From assembly GCF_963677315.1 (NCBI RefSeq), contig NZ_OY781939.1:2170001-2234000 (forward strand): a stretch of DNA of 64,000 nt, written 5' to 3'. Of the stretch, positions 1-8,573 are shown piece by piece. The stretch's first letter is position 1; the number at the start of each line of letters is the position of its first letter. The stretch comes from an uncultured Sphaerochaeta sp. (GTDB lineage: Bacteria; Spirochaetota; Spirochaetia; Sphaerochaetales; Sphaerochaetaceae). The translations under genes were made by a program, and so were the position numbers. Below the pieces are notes generated by a model that saw only the letters and a list, made by a program, of their open reading frames with translations, searched no databases and had not been told where the DNA came from.

Positions 1-24
1 GACTGCGGATATCTCATGGGGTGA
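1..24 (+). CDS. C-terminal end of an upstream gene (partial)
   Basis: The first seven codons read in one frame to a TGA at 22-24 that overlaps the next gene in GTGA fashion, as expected of a translationally coupled operon. Too little is present to name the product, and this could be chance. Confidence 0.3.
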   Translation, partial: DCGYLMG

Positions 25-26
25 GT

Positions 27-746
27 ATGAAAATACTGTGTATTTCAGATGAGACAGACCCCTTGGTATACTCCAAGAATATTTCCAGCCGATATGGAGA
101 TGTCGATATTGTGATCTCAGCAGGCGATCTCCCTCTCAAATATTATGAGTTCATTATCTCGAGCCTGAACAAGCCCCTTTTCTTTGTGTTTGGGAACCAT
201 AATCTCGAGTATCTGCATCAATTCGTTGAACAGTCGCCCCTTCTCTCGCAGTATGGCTACAACAAGGATGGAAAGGTACAAACCTTGCCTCCTTTTGGTG
301 GTGGGGATTTTGCAGACGGTAAGGTGTTGTATGACAAGAAGCATGGTCTGATCATTGCTGGTCTTGGTGGGGCCATGCGCTACAATAAGGGGGCGCACCA
401 ATACTCTGAGCGTGAGATGTTTTTCAGGATGGTGAAAATGGTACCGAAACTATTGTTCAACCGTTTGTTCAGGGGAAGGTGGGTCGATATCCTGCTCACC
501 CATGCAGCACCCCTTGGCCTTGGCGATGATACTGATCGTTGTCACCAAGGGTTTTCCACTTTTTTGACTTTCATGCAATGGTTCAAGCCTAGGTACTTGC
601 TTCATGGTCATATTCATCTGCATGATATGAATGCCAACAGACATCATGTGTACAAACAGACCAAGGTCATCAATATCTTTCAGAACTATATACTGGATGA
701 CCCTGCACTAGGAAAGGGGAAAGAAGATGGTAAAAATGGGCGTTGA
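27..746 (+). CDS. Calcineurin-like metallophosphoesterase
   Basis: A cytoplasmic protein of about 239 residues with the ordered metal-binding motifs of calcineurin-like phosphoesterases: an N-terminal SDETD, then AGD, GNHN near residue 60, LTHAAP near 160 and HGHIH near 200. The substrate is unknown; related proteins hydrolyse phosphodiesters or nucleotide phosphates. I prefer ATG 27 to the GTG at 21 because GGGGTGA lies just upstream and the product then begins MKILCISD, which is usual for the fold. It overlaps the next gene by 20 bases, so the two are probably cotranscribed. Confidence 0.85.
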   Translation: MKILCISDETDPLVYSKNISSRYGDVDIVISAGDLPLKYYEFIISSLNKPLFFVFGNHNLEYLHQFVEQSPLLSQYGYNKDGKVQTLPPFGGGDFADGKVLYDKKHGLIIAGLGGAMRYNKGAHQYSEREMFFRMVKMVPKLLFNRLFRGRWVDILLTHAAPLGLGDDTDRCHQGFSTFLTFMQWFKPRYLLHGHIHLHDMNANRHHVYKQTKVINIFQNYILDDPALGKGKEDGKNGR

Positions 747-1644
747 TCTGAGTTCCCAGACAAATGAGGACTTTGAAAAAGCTCGTTCCAGAGGAAGAAT
801 GCAATCTTTGCTCAGCAGCTTGGCATGGAAAAATTCAGATCTCTTGAGCTTTTATGCGGTAACCGAGTTGTTGAAACCCAAGAATGAGACGTATCGGGGA
901 ATGAGAACCATTCCTGTAAATCAGATAATCGGAAGCGAAGGAAGATATCAGGACTTTTCCATGGCTTTCTATCCGAAGAAGGAACTGCTCAGGTCCCGAT
1001 GGAGAAGTATTGACCGAGCAACAAAGGAATATGTAATCCTTCCCCCCATCTCTGTCTATAAACTTGGAAAATGGTACTTTGTGCGGGATGGAAACCATCG
1101 TGTCTCGGTTGCAAAGACCCAAGGTGTGGAATTCATCGATGCAGAGGTTGTTGAACTGGACAGCCAGATTCCCTTGGAAGCTGGACTGACCATGAAGGGC
1201 TTGCGCAAGCGGGTGGTTGATTATGAGAGAGAGCGGTTCATCTCCCAGTACAATACGACCTATCTCCCGATGGATGAGATTCTCTTCACCTCTCCTGGGT
1301 CCTACCCGGAGATGGTTAATCATATCCTCGTCCATAAATACTACCTCAATGAGGGAAAGGAAGAAGAAATCAGCTTTGAGGAAGGATCTAAGTCCTGGTA
1401 CGAGAAGGTTTATCGTCCTATTGTTGAGGAGGTGCAACGGGCCCGGTTGCTTGCATCATTTCCCGGGAATACCGAGGCTGACCTGTATATGTGGATCGTG
1501 CGTCACTGGGATAACCTCAAGCATATGAGTGGTAGCCAAGAGGTGAGCATAGAGAGTGCCACCCATGACTATAAGACCCGTTATGGACGGGGCCGGTTAG
1601 TACGCTGGGTTAATTGGATTCGATACTTCTTCTCCAAGAATTAA
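727..1644 (+). CDS. ParB/sulfiredoxin-like domain protein of unknown function
   Basis: A 305-residue protein. Residues 105-135 contain a DGNHRVSVA motif (DGNHR at 121-125) preceded by PPISVYKLGKWYFV, which is the nucleotide-binding signature of the ParB/Srx fold. The basic, helical C-terminal half is not recognised. It overlaps the phosphoesterase gene, and AAGGGGAAAGAAG serves as ribosome binding site. No partition or plasmid context is present, so a chromosome-segregation role is not supported; an enzymatic or regulatory role is possible. Confidence 0.6.
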   Translation: MVKMGVDLSSQTNEDFEKARSRGRMQSLLSSLAWKNSDLLSFYAVTELLKPKNETYRGMRTIPVNQIIGSEGRYQDFSMAFYPKKELLRSRWRSIDRATKEYVILPPISVYKLGKWYFVRDGNHRVSVAKTQGVEFIDAEVVELDSQIPLEAGLTMKGLRKRVVDYERERFISQYNTTYLPMDEILFTSPGSYPEMVNHILVHKYYLNEGKEEEISFEEGSKSWYEKVYRPIVEEVQRARLLASFPGNTEADLYMWIVRHWDNLKHMSGSQEVSIESATHDYKTRYGRGRLVRWVNWIRYFFSKN

Positions 1645-1649
1645 AGAGA

Positions 1650-1673
1650 GAGGGAAGCATTTCTGCTTCCCTC
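1650..1673. terminator. Bidirectional hairpin terminator
   Basis: A perfect 10-bp stem (GAGGGAAGCA with TGCTTCCCTC) and 4-nt loop lies between convergent genes ending at 1644 and 1685. The T-rich flank is better on the minus side. Confidence 0.75.
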
Positions 1674-1684
1674 AACTCGACTTC

Positions 1685-2275
1685 TTACTCTTGTATGTAG
1701 GCGCTGAGCGTGTCAGCGTACACCTCCATCTCCTTGCCAAGACGATCGCTTGGGCGAATGGCTCCTTCCTTTCCTGCAAGGTGGACGATTCCTGAAACTG
1801 GCTGGTCACAGAAATCCAGTTCGTCATGCACCCCAAACGGGATATGGAGCATTCCCATTGACTGTGCCCAATAGATCATGGCTGTAAGGGTATGTGCACC
1901 TTCACAGGTTGAGTTTGAGCAACTGGTGAAGCAGGCAAAGAACTTTGTTTCCAGGCTCTTGTCCTTGCTTAGGGAGAGCGTAGTATCCAGGAAGGTCTTC
2001 ATCTCTGCTGAAATATTCCCAAATCTTGTCGGACTGCCTAAAATGACCATATCACTCTTGAGCAGTGTCGAAGTGCTGACAATAGGAAGAGCAAGAATGT
2101 CTTCGTAGTAGTCATTGGTAGTCTCTTGCGTGTTTGCCCAGATGTGCAGATCAGGGTCGTCAACGCGGTAGAGGCGTGCATCGACATTTCGTTCAGCCAT
2201 GAGTTCCTTCAGATAGGACCCGATAATATAGCAATTGCCACTTACGCTATGAATAATGATGGAACAACGCTTCAT
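1685..2275 (-). CDS. Flavodoxin / NAD(P)H-dependent FMN reductase family protein
   Basis: 196 residues with the flavodoxin fold: an N-terminal beta strand followed by an SVSGNCYIIG phosphate-binding loop, and a second FMN loop at about residues 80-95 (ILGSPTRFGNISAEMKTFLD) typical of the WrbA/FMN-reductase group. It probably carries out two-electron reductions of quinones or similar acceptors in the cytoplasm. GAGG lies 7 bases before the ATG, and a TATAGT -10 element lies further upstream. It is monocistronic, with convergent and divergent neighbours. Confidence 0.8.
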   Translation of the reverse strand: MKRCSIIIHSVSGNCYIIGSYLKELMAERNVDARLYRVDDPDLHIWANTQETTNDYYEDILALPIVSTSTLLKSDMVILGSPTRFGNISAEMKTFLDTTLSLSKDKSLETKFFACFTSCSNSTCEGAHTLTAMIYWAQSMGMLHIPFGVHDELDFCDQPVSGIVHLAGKEGAIRPSDRLGKEMEVYADTLSAYIQE

Positions 2276-2345
2276 GTGTAGACCTCACTTGTTTTGTTCT
2301 TACCCTAACTATACTACACAAAGCCCTGTTCGTGGGAAAAATGCT

Positions 2346-3125
2346 TCAACACCAGGCAGTGTAGAGGCCGTTGCGCTCATCAACAAAGACGTTTGCTCCA
2401 TACACATCTGAGAGCAATTCCTCTCTCAGAATATCTTTCTTTTCTCCATCTGCAACAATTTTCCCTTCTTTCATCACCACGATTCTCCTGATTGCAGGGA
2501 TAATCTCGCTCAGCTCATGAGTCGCCAGAATAATGGTTTTACCTGCCTGGTCAAGGGTTTCCAGGGTCTCCCTGTATTGATGACGGCTGGGAAAATCCAG
2601 GTTTGAGACGGCCTCATCAAGTAGCATCACCTGGGGGTCATGTACGCTTGCACGACAGAGGAGAATCCTTCTTGCCTCCCCGCTGGAGAGTCGATTCATC
2701 TGTTTGTCCTTCAGCTGCCATACACCATAGCGGCGCATAACAGATTCTACGATTTCAATCTGTTCTTGGGTTATCTGATGGTGGAAATCAAGTCCGATGG
2801 AACTGAAAAAGCCAGATAGGGCTATTTCCCAAGCCCGATAGGTAGAATTACACAGATACTGGATTGTTTGGCTTACAATGCCCATATGCTGGCGAAGTTG
2901 CAGGACTTGCCATCGCTCTTTTCCGAAGAGGATTCGCCTTGTCTGCTCACTGTACAGCGGGTGGATCTCTTCACTGATAACCTGCACCAAAGTGCTTTTC
3001 CCTGCACCGTTTGGTCCTATGATGGCCACGTGTTCATTGTTGAAAACAGAGAATGAGACATCATCCAGAATTGCGGTGCCCTGCCGTCGTACCGTGGCAT
3101 GTTCGAGGCGTATGATCTCTTCCAT
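2346..3125 (-). CDS. Orphan ABC transporter ATP-binding protein
   Basis: 259 residues with Walker A GPNGAGKST near residue 38, a Q-loop, the ABC signature LSSGEARR near 150 and Walker B VMLLDEAVSNLD. The usual DEPT is DEAV here. Length and layout resemble the ModF/YlmA-like stand-alone cassettes. No permease or binding protein is adjacent, so the transported substrate cannot be stated; it may work with components elsewhere or be non-transport. GGAGG sits 6 bases before the ATG. Confidence 0.8.
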   Translation of the reverse strand: MEEIIRLEHATVRRQGTAILDDVSFSVFNNEHVAIIGPNGAGKSTLVQVISEEIHPLYSEQTRRILFGKERWQVLQLRQHMGIVSQTIQYLCNSTYRAWEIALSGFFSSIGLDFHHQITQEQIEIVESVMRRYGVWQLKDKQMNRLSSGEARRILLCRASVHDPQVMLLDEAVSNLDFPSRHQYRETLETLDQAGKTIILATHELSEIIPAIRRIVVMKEGKIVADGEKKDILREELLSDVYGANVFVDERNGLYTAWC

Positions 3126-3183
3126 AAAAATCCTCCACGGCGACTATAGCACAGTGGAGGTGTTTTGCCAAAGACGAGGATAC

Positions 3184-3936
3184 CTATGCGTAGGAGGCGA
3201 TTGCATCTTCATCAGGATAGTGGTCCATGACCTTTTTCTCCAGGGTGGTCAGTGTCACCAATACAAGTGCAACAGCCAAGTCAGTTTGCCCATTCTGGAG
3301 AGCTTCACAAAGGTACGTATAGTCCTTTGAGCGCTTCTCAATCTGTGCTGGGGTGAATTTGATTGAAGTCATAGCCGTATCAAGCATAGGTGAGAGATTG
3401 CTGTAGATAGTGGAGAGAATCTGGTTCCCATTTGCGTAGACAAGGGTACGATGAAACTCTGCTTCAGCATTGTTGAAGTTTTTCAACGCCTGTGCATCCC
3501 TGTGGAGTATCAAGGGAACTGCTGCCTCCATCTTGTGGCTTGCACTCCATAGCTGAGCTAGATACTCCTCCCTGTTTTCCAGACGCGTGAACTCTCTCGC
3601 TGCACTGGTGGCAACGGTAATCCTGACCTGCATCAGGTTGCGCATCAGTTTTGCATGACTAATCTTGCTGTTGACAATTGATGTGGATATTGACTCCACG
3701 TATTGGTTGAGGCTGTTGCTTCTTACTTGGGCTCTCCGCCCCTGCATGATAACCACCAAGCCCTTTGCTTCAAGAAGTTTCAGAGCTTCCCTGATCGGCC
3801 GGCTTGAAGTATTGAACTTCTGGGCAAGCATCTGTTGGGAAGGGAGGAAAGAGCCACTTTTGATTCGTTTGTCTAGAATCATCTCTTCCAAGGCGGCAGC
3901 AACTCTTGCTGTCTTTGTCTGGGCTATATACTCCAT
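3184..3936 (-). CDS. FadR-subfamily GntR transcriptional regulator (first of two paralogues)
   Basis: 250 residues: winged helix-turn-helix at about 10-75 (PSQQMLAQKFNTSSRPIREA) followed by an all-helical effector domain of the FCD type. It is clearly paralogous to the regulator at 6483-7223; both share the layout and phrases such as SNSLxQxVES and xQNGQTDLAVAL. I chose the ATG at 3936 rather than 3954 because AAGGA lies 7 bases before it. The ligand is unknown; family members bind carboxylic acids or sugar acids. The upstream GTATGA-N6-TCATAC repeat may be an autoregulatory operator. Confidence 0.85.
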   Translation of the reverse strand: MEYIAQTKTARVAAALEEMILDKRIKSGSFLPSQQMLAQKFNTSSRPIREALKLLEAKGLVVIMQGRRAQVRSNSLNQYVESISTSIVNSKISHAKLMRNLMQVRITVATSAAREFTRLENREEYLAQLWSASHKMEAAVPLILHRDAQALKNFNNAEAEFHRTLVYANGNQILSTIYSNLSPMLDTAMTSIKFTPAQIEKRSKDYTYLCEALQNGQTDLAVALVLVTLTTLEKKVMDHYPDEDAIASYA

Positions 3937-4205
3937 TTCAACTTCCTTATCCATGTTGTAAGTATGAAAGATGTCATACGTACTAAGTTTTAACTTGTGT
4001 TTACTATATAGTAATATGTAATTGTTTGCAATACCTATATATCAAATATTTTATAGATGACATTAGTTGTATTTACTTATTTATATTTCCTGTTAAATCA
4101 TAAACATAAGACATAAGATAGAAAAGGTTCTTACGTACCTTTTACATGCACATGTAAGAAGGTCCCTCCAGAGAAGGACCTTCTTATACGGGAAAATGCG
4201 TAGAA
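3937..4205. other. AT-rich gap with operator-like repeats
   Basis: No gene is visible. It holds GTATGA-N6-TCATAC at 3962-3979, overlapping a GTCATACGTAC element (3973-3983), which resembles the motif recurring upstream of the secreted-protein genes. A TTACATG-CA-CATGTAA palindrome lies at 4142-4157, then a terminator. Confidence 0.45.
4156..4185 (-). terminator. Hairpin downstream of the SPS-type gene
   Basis: A perfect 10-bp stem (AAGAAGGTCC with GGACCTTCTT) with a 10-nt loop starts 20 bases beyond the stop codon of the gene at 4206. The run of T after it is weak, so termination efficiency is uncertain. Confidence 0.55.
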
Positions 4206-6350
4206 TTACTCTTCAATTACCTTGAAATGGTACAATCCTTCCAACACTCCTGCTGCAGAATTCTTTGTGGCAAAAAACACACGTTTTGACTTTCTGACAG
4301 TGTTCAATGACTCCTCGTGGTTTGCCACAATGATCGATCTGAGAGGATTGGAGAACATGTCACGATCGTTCCCAGAGTCTCCGGCTGTAAGAACTCGATT
4401 GGCTTCAATTCCCCACTTCCAAGCCAAGTAGTGGATGGCATCCCCTTTACTTGCTCGATAGGGAAGGATATCTAGATAGGTATCATGGCTGAGCACAAGA
4501 TGTTGCATGCTCCTTGCCTCTGTTAGAGCCGCTCTGATTCTCTCCATCAAGCTGGGGATCTCACTGCCTTTCTTGATATTGTAACTGATCTTGTACCTTC
4601 GCTGCGTCCCTTCTTCATTCTGGATCTCAAGTTCAGGGAATGTGGAGAGAACTTCCCTGATTACCTCAGGCTTCCATCTTCTGCGGATGTAGTGTGACCA
4701 ACCTTTGTCTGGGATATCCTTCGAGCCGTAGTGAATCTCGCTGCCGACTGCAGTGATCAAGATATCTGGTGTAGGGAATGAGTAGCTTTTGAGGATCTCT
4801 TGTGCTGACTCAAAACTTCTCCCGGTGGCAATGGCAAATCCAATACGGTCATGATGTGCGTTGAGGACTTTTGCCAGTTCATCGGCTGCAGCCTTGTCTC
4901 CGGTCAGCGTATTGTCGATATCGCAGACCAGAAGGTGTTCTATCGATCCCATCCTGGTTGCAAGGGCAGGTTGTTTTTTCTTGTTCTTGAGAACTGTCTT
5001 AAGGTGCCCGAGGTAGGTATCGGCATGTGCTGTCCAGTTATATACCTGTCGGATGCGCTGTACGCCGTTCTCTGAGAGCTTCTGCCATTGCTCCGTGTCA
5101 GTCAGCAGGTTATAGAGAACCTCCTCAATTGCCTTCCTGTTGGAGATGTCGACCAGGATACCGCTTTCGCAGTTCTCGAATATGTCTCTCACTCCTCCCT
5201 TGTCTGTCCCGACATAGGGAAGTCCTACCGCCGAGGCTTCAATGAAGGTAAGTCCAAAATTCTCAAGAGCGGCGGTGCTTACAAAAATTCCCCGTTTCAT
5301 TGCAGCCAAGCGATAGATTTCCGGTACATCCCGCTGTGGATTATGGTGTTTGGGAATTGCCATCTTTCCATAGAGGTCATAACGGTCCATAAGCAATAGC
5401 ATGTCTGTGAGAACCTGTTTTTCCCCTTCCTCCATCTTGGTAATGTCATCTCTGATACCGGCAACAATAACCAGGTTTGCAATTGCCTGCAGCTCCTTGC
5501 TCTTACCGTAGACATCAATCAACAGGTCAATGTTCTTTCTTGCCTCAGGCCTGCAAAGAGCAAGGATAAAGGGTTTGTCCATATTGGTGAGGAAGCGTTG
5601 TAGTTCCTTTACCATCGAGTATTGGGCAAGCTTCATCTCCTCAGTGATGGATGGGTCTTGGATCTCATAATGGTAATATGGGAAGAATGTATCCAGATCG
5701 AGACCTGGGGGGATTACCTCCATCTTGGAGAGATCTTGTGATTCATAGGGCTTATAGAGCACATTCTTCTCGTAATTGGTGCTTGTAATGACCAGGGAAG
5801 CATGACGCATTGTCCTCTCTTCCTGCTCAATACGGGTGTGGATGTGATAGTACTGGTTGAGCTTATCCTCACTCACTCCTTGACTCTGGAGATACTCAAG
5901 TTTATTGCGTCCCATTGAGTGGCCGGTAAAGACCAGCGGTATCTGGAAGTAGGCAGCCAATTCCGTTGCTACATAACCAGCATCGGCATAGTGGGCGTGG
6001 ATGATGTCCGGGGTTCTCTTTTGAGTACGGAAAAAGGAGATCAGGTTGTCTACATACTCATCCAGATATGGCCATAGAAGTTCTTTTCGGAGGTATTTTG
6101 TCCCTCCGCATGTAAGGCGGACGATACGCGCATGTTCACCTATCTGCTCAATGCTCTTGCGGTAATCCTCATTGGTTCTGGAGTCCTTGATCAGACGGGT
6201 GAACAGGTCCACCTCTACATCCTCTCTTGAAGAGAGTTCCTTGACGAGGTCGACGACATACCGGGTTTGTCCTCCGGTGTCGGCATCTCTTCCCATTTCA
6301 ATATCGTCGCTGCGAACAAGTCCATGTACGTTAATTAATGCTATATACAT
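4206..6350 (-). CDS. Sucrose-phosphate synthase-type glycosyltransferase fused to a HAD phosphatase domain
   Basis: About 714 residues. Residues 1-460 form a GT-B glycosyltransferase of family 4: the N-terminal GGQTRYVVDL UDP/acceptor loop, HAHYADAG, FTGHSMGRNK, and the E-x7-E region EASAVGLPYVGTDKGG. Residues 465-714 are a HAD phosphatase with DIDNTLTGD and GDSGNDRDMF, as in sucrose-phosphate phosphatase. It probably makes sucrose or a related disaccharide phosphate and dephosphorylates it, perhaps as an osmolyte. AGAGG places the start at ATG 6350 rather than GTG 6356. It lies between two paralogous GntR genes, which may regulate it. Confidence 0.8.
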   Translation of the reverse strand: MYIALINVHGLVRSDDIEMGRDADTGGQTRYVVDLVKELSSREDVEVDLFTRLIKDSRTNEDYRKSIEQIGEHARIVRLTCGGTKYLRKELLWPYLDEYVDNLISFFRTQKRTPDIIHAHYADAGYVATELAAYFQIPLVFTGHSMGRNKLEYLQSQGVSEDKLNQYYHIHTRIEQEERTMRHASLVITSTNYEKNVLYKPYESQDLSKMEVIPPGLDLDTFFPYYHYEIQDPSITEEMKLAQYSMVKELQRFLTNMDKPFILALCRPEARKNIDLLIDVYGKSKELQAIANLVIVAGIRDDITKMEEGEKQVLTDMLLLMDRYDLYGKMAIPKHHNPQRDVPEIYRLAAMKRGIFVSTAALENFGLTFIEASAVGLPYVGTDKGGVRDIFENCESGILVDISNRKAIEEVLYNLLTDTEQWQKLSENGVQRIRQVYNWTAHADTYLGHLKTVLKNKKKQPALATRMGSIEHLLVCDIDNTLTGDKAAADELAKVLNAHHDRIGFAIATGRSFESAQEILKSYSFPTPDILITAVGSEIHYGSKDIPDKGWSHYIRRRWKPEVIREVLSTFPELEIQNEEGTQRRYKISYNIKKGSEIPSLMERIRAALTEARSMQHLVLSHDTYLDILPYRASKGDAIHYLAWKWGIEANRVLTAGDSGNDRDMFSNPLRSIIVANHEESLNTVRKSKRVFFATKNSAAGVLEGLYHFKVIEE

Positions 6351-6482
6351 ATGCACCTCTGAGTAATTTTTTCATATATAATGATATGTGTCAAATTACC
6401 AAAATTATAGGGTCCAAAAAACAAAAAAACTGCCGTTTTGCAGGGTTGCAAGTACGACAGTTTTCCATATGTTCCAAGACCT

Positions 6483-7223
6483 CTATAGGTCCAACGTCTC
6501 AAACTTATCCTTGATGTTGGTGAGGTTCACCAAGGTCAAGGCAACAGCAAGGTCAGTCTGGCCATTCTCAAGAGCATCCACCAGGTAGCGGTACTCATTC
6601 ACTTTTTTCCTTTGTTCACTGTAGGTCTCCGGAAGTCTGTCCAGGGCGGAGTAGAGTTGAGGTGCCAGGTTCTCATAGATACTGCTGAGAATGATGTTGT
6701 CGTTTGACTTGATCAGGGCAGCATGGAAATCGAATTCAGTAGATTTGAACTGTTTCAGCAGCTCTGGGTCCTTTCCTCCCTCCAGACTCGGTAAAAGATG
6801 TTCCATGCGGGTGCATGCTCTGTCAAGTGAACGTACGATGAGCATGCGGTTTGGGTCTCGGCTGAGCTCCCTGGTTGCTGAAACCTCAATGGTGGTTCTG
6901 ACCTGCATCAGATCGGTGAGCAGTTTCTTGTCAGGGGTATGCTTGTTCATCATGGAGGCAGATAGTGACTCCACAAATTGGTCGAGACTGTTGCTCTGCA
7001 CTACTGCCTTCTTGCCTTGGCGTACTTTGATCAAGCCTTTTGCTTCAAGATTCTTGAAGGCTTCACGTACGCTTCTGCTTGAAGCATTGAACTGGGAGGC
7101 CAGCTCATGCTGGCTTGGCAGGTTTTCCCCTGCTTGATACTTCTTCGAGAGAATCTCTTCCTCAAGCTTGTTGGCGATCGTGGTAGATTTCGTCTCTTGT
7201 CCTGACATTGGATTGCCGTTCAT
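6483..7223 (-). CDS. FadR-subfamily GntR transcriptional regulator (second of two paralogues)
   Basis: 246 residues with an N-terminal winged helix (PSQHELASQFNASSRSVREA) and a helical effector domain. It is a paralogue of the regulator at 3184-3936. The start at 7223 is chosen because AAGGA stands about 9 bases upstream; the frame extends further but lacks a ribosome binding site there. A perfect 19-bp palindrome at 7274-7292 lies upstream and could be its operator. The two paralogues may compete for related sites. Confidence 0.85.
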   Translation of the reverse strand: MNGNPMSGQETKSTTIANKLEEEILSKKYQAGENLPSQHELASQFNASSRSVREAFKNLEAKGLIKVRQGKKAVVQSNSLDQFVESLSASMMNKHTPDKKLLTDLMQVRTTIEVSATRELSRDPNRMLIVRSLDRACTRMEHLLPSLEGGKDPELLKQFKSTEFDFHAALIKSNDNIILSSIYENLAPQLYSALDRLPETYSEQRKKVNEYRYLVDALENGQTDLAVALTLVNLTNIKDKFETLDL

Positions 7224-7273
7224 ATTCTTGCTTCCTTGTTGCAAACGTTTTGCGATGTACATTTTTAAGGATA

Positions 7274-7292
7274 CTTCGTGCAATGCACGAAG
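7274..7292. promoter_or_regulatory. Perfect 19-bp palindrome, likely operator
   Basis: CTTCGTGCA-A-TGCACGAAG lies about 50 bases upstream of the GntR start at 7223. There is no T tract, so it is more likely a protein-binding site than a terminator. Autoregulation is inferred from position only. Confidence 0.5.
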
Positions 7293-7646
7293 GCTTCTAT
7301 CAATATATACGCTATTATTGTGGGAAAAGCAATGGTATATGTTATAAGTTTGTTAAAGGGATGAAAGTAATCCGTGTCTTTATAAACCTATGTATTCCAG
7401 TAATATAGTAATAAATTATAATGATTGTGTACAAAAACCATATAAGTATTACTTTGCGAACTTCTACCATTCTGACATAGGAAATGCGATGAGAGAAGTT
7501 GGAAATATTATCGGAAATTATCTGGATTCAGAAAGGACAGCATACCATGTCATAAGTTGAGTTCACTATATTTGCATATAATAAAGTAAAATATATGAAA
7601 TCATATTTCAATACTCTGTACAAATTGCAATGAATTACTACATCCA

Positions 7647-7676
7647 TTGACATACGTTTTTTTCTCGCTGTATAGT
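7647..7676 (+). promoter_or_regulatory. Sigma70-type promoter of the first secreted-protein gene
   Basis: TTGACA, 18 bases, TATAGT, about 40 bases before the ATG at 7715. The -35 overlaps GACATACGTTT (7649-7659), a variant of the motif repeated in the neighbourhood, which suggests repression at this site. Confidence 0.65.
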
Positions 7677-7714
7677 TTATACGTGGATACTGACTATATG
7701 GGAGATTTAATTCT

Positions 7715-8227
7715 ATGAGAAGGATATGTGTGCTGCTGGTATTGCTGTCACTTCCTTTGGCCCTCTTTGCGGAGGAGCCTGGTCAGCCTGCGCGCGTTAC
7801 CATCTCTCTTACTACAACTGTCCCAGAACTACTGACTCACGGTTTTCTCACAAGTGATGACAGTACTGACATTATTCCCGCCCTTACCGTATCCGATGCA
7901 TTCAATGAGGATGGTGCTACCTTTTATTATGCAATCCAGACCAATATTGCCAGACCGTTCGAAGTCTATGCAACGGTGACTCCTTTTGAACTGAAGAATG
8001 CAAGTACTTCTGCCCAGGTTGCTATCCAGAAAATATTGGTAGGCGAGCAGGAGATTACCCCTGTCAGTGGGGGAGAATACGAACTCATTCAGTTCACCCC
8101 TGGGTCGCAAGGGATGGGTTTAACTTCCTACATTCTGACCATCGTTGCAGACCAGAGTCAGATAGAAAGCGCCCCATCGGGCCAGTATGAGGCAACGGTC
8201 GCAATCGATATTAGATCCGATACGTAA
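7715..8227 (+). CDS. Small secreted protein, beta-rich, unknown function (family member 1)
   Basis: 170 residues with a clear signal peptide (about 18 residues ending LALFA-EE). The mature part aligns with the protein at 8574: xxLTHGFLTSDD, a YAIQTNIARPFEV segment, and a C-terminal SGQYEATVAIDI strand. Such C-terminal GxYxxTVTI strands are seen in extracellular immunoglobulin-like or pilin-like modules, but no named family is recognised. Its own promoter precedes it and a strong terminator follows, so it is a single-gene unit. Confidence 0.6.
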   Translation: MRRICVLLVLLSLPLALFAEEPGQPARVTISLTTTVPELLTHGFLTSDDSTDIIPALTVSDAFNEDGATFYYAIQTNIARPFEVYATVTPFELKNASTSAQVAIQKILVGEQEITPVSGGEYELIQFTPGSQGMGLTSYILTIVADQSQIESAPSGQYEATVAIDIRSDT

Positions 8228-8250
8228 AATTGGTCTTCCAAAGAGTATGG

Positions 8251-8275
8251 CTGCCCAATTGGGCAGTTTTGTATT
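8251..8275 (+). terminator. Intrinsic terminator
   Basis: CTGCCC-AATT-GGGCAG followed by TTTTGTATTTT, 23 bases after the stop of the first secreted-protein gene. Confidence 0.85.
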
Positions 8276-8573
8276 TTCTGCAGTAGTTTCATAAAACAAA
8301 GATATGACAGATGTATAATATAAATCTAATATATACAATGCTTCTTGTCACCTTGTTACTTGTGTATAGCTATAAAGAACAAGAATGTATACAACTTACG
8401 TTATAAGTTTAAAATCTTATAAAACAATATATAATAAGTAAATAAAATCCTTAATAGAAATAATTACTAAAATATTATAAATAAATATATTCTAATATTG
8501 ACATAAGTCTTACTCAGTAGTAGGCTATTTGTACAAAGGATAGAGGAATAATCATCCGGAGGAGATTTTAAAT
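8276..8573. other. Very AT-rich intergenic stretch with promoter
   Basis: No gene is visible. It has long A/T tracts, GTTATAAGTTT at 8400-8410, and a promoter TTGACA (8498-8503), 17 bases, TAGGCT whose -35 overlaps GACATAAGTCT (8500-8510). GGAGGAG lies before the ATG at 8574. Confidence 0.6.

Larger units (their letters stand above)
7224..7714. other. Gene-free AT-rich regulatory region
   Basis: No convincing gene. It contains a 19-bp palindrome (7274-7292), GTTATAAGTTT (7341-7351), ATTGTGTACAAA (7424-7435), GTCATAAGTTG (7549-7559) and the promoter of the first secreted protein gene at 7647-7676. Confidence 0.6.
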
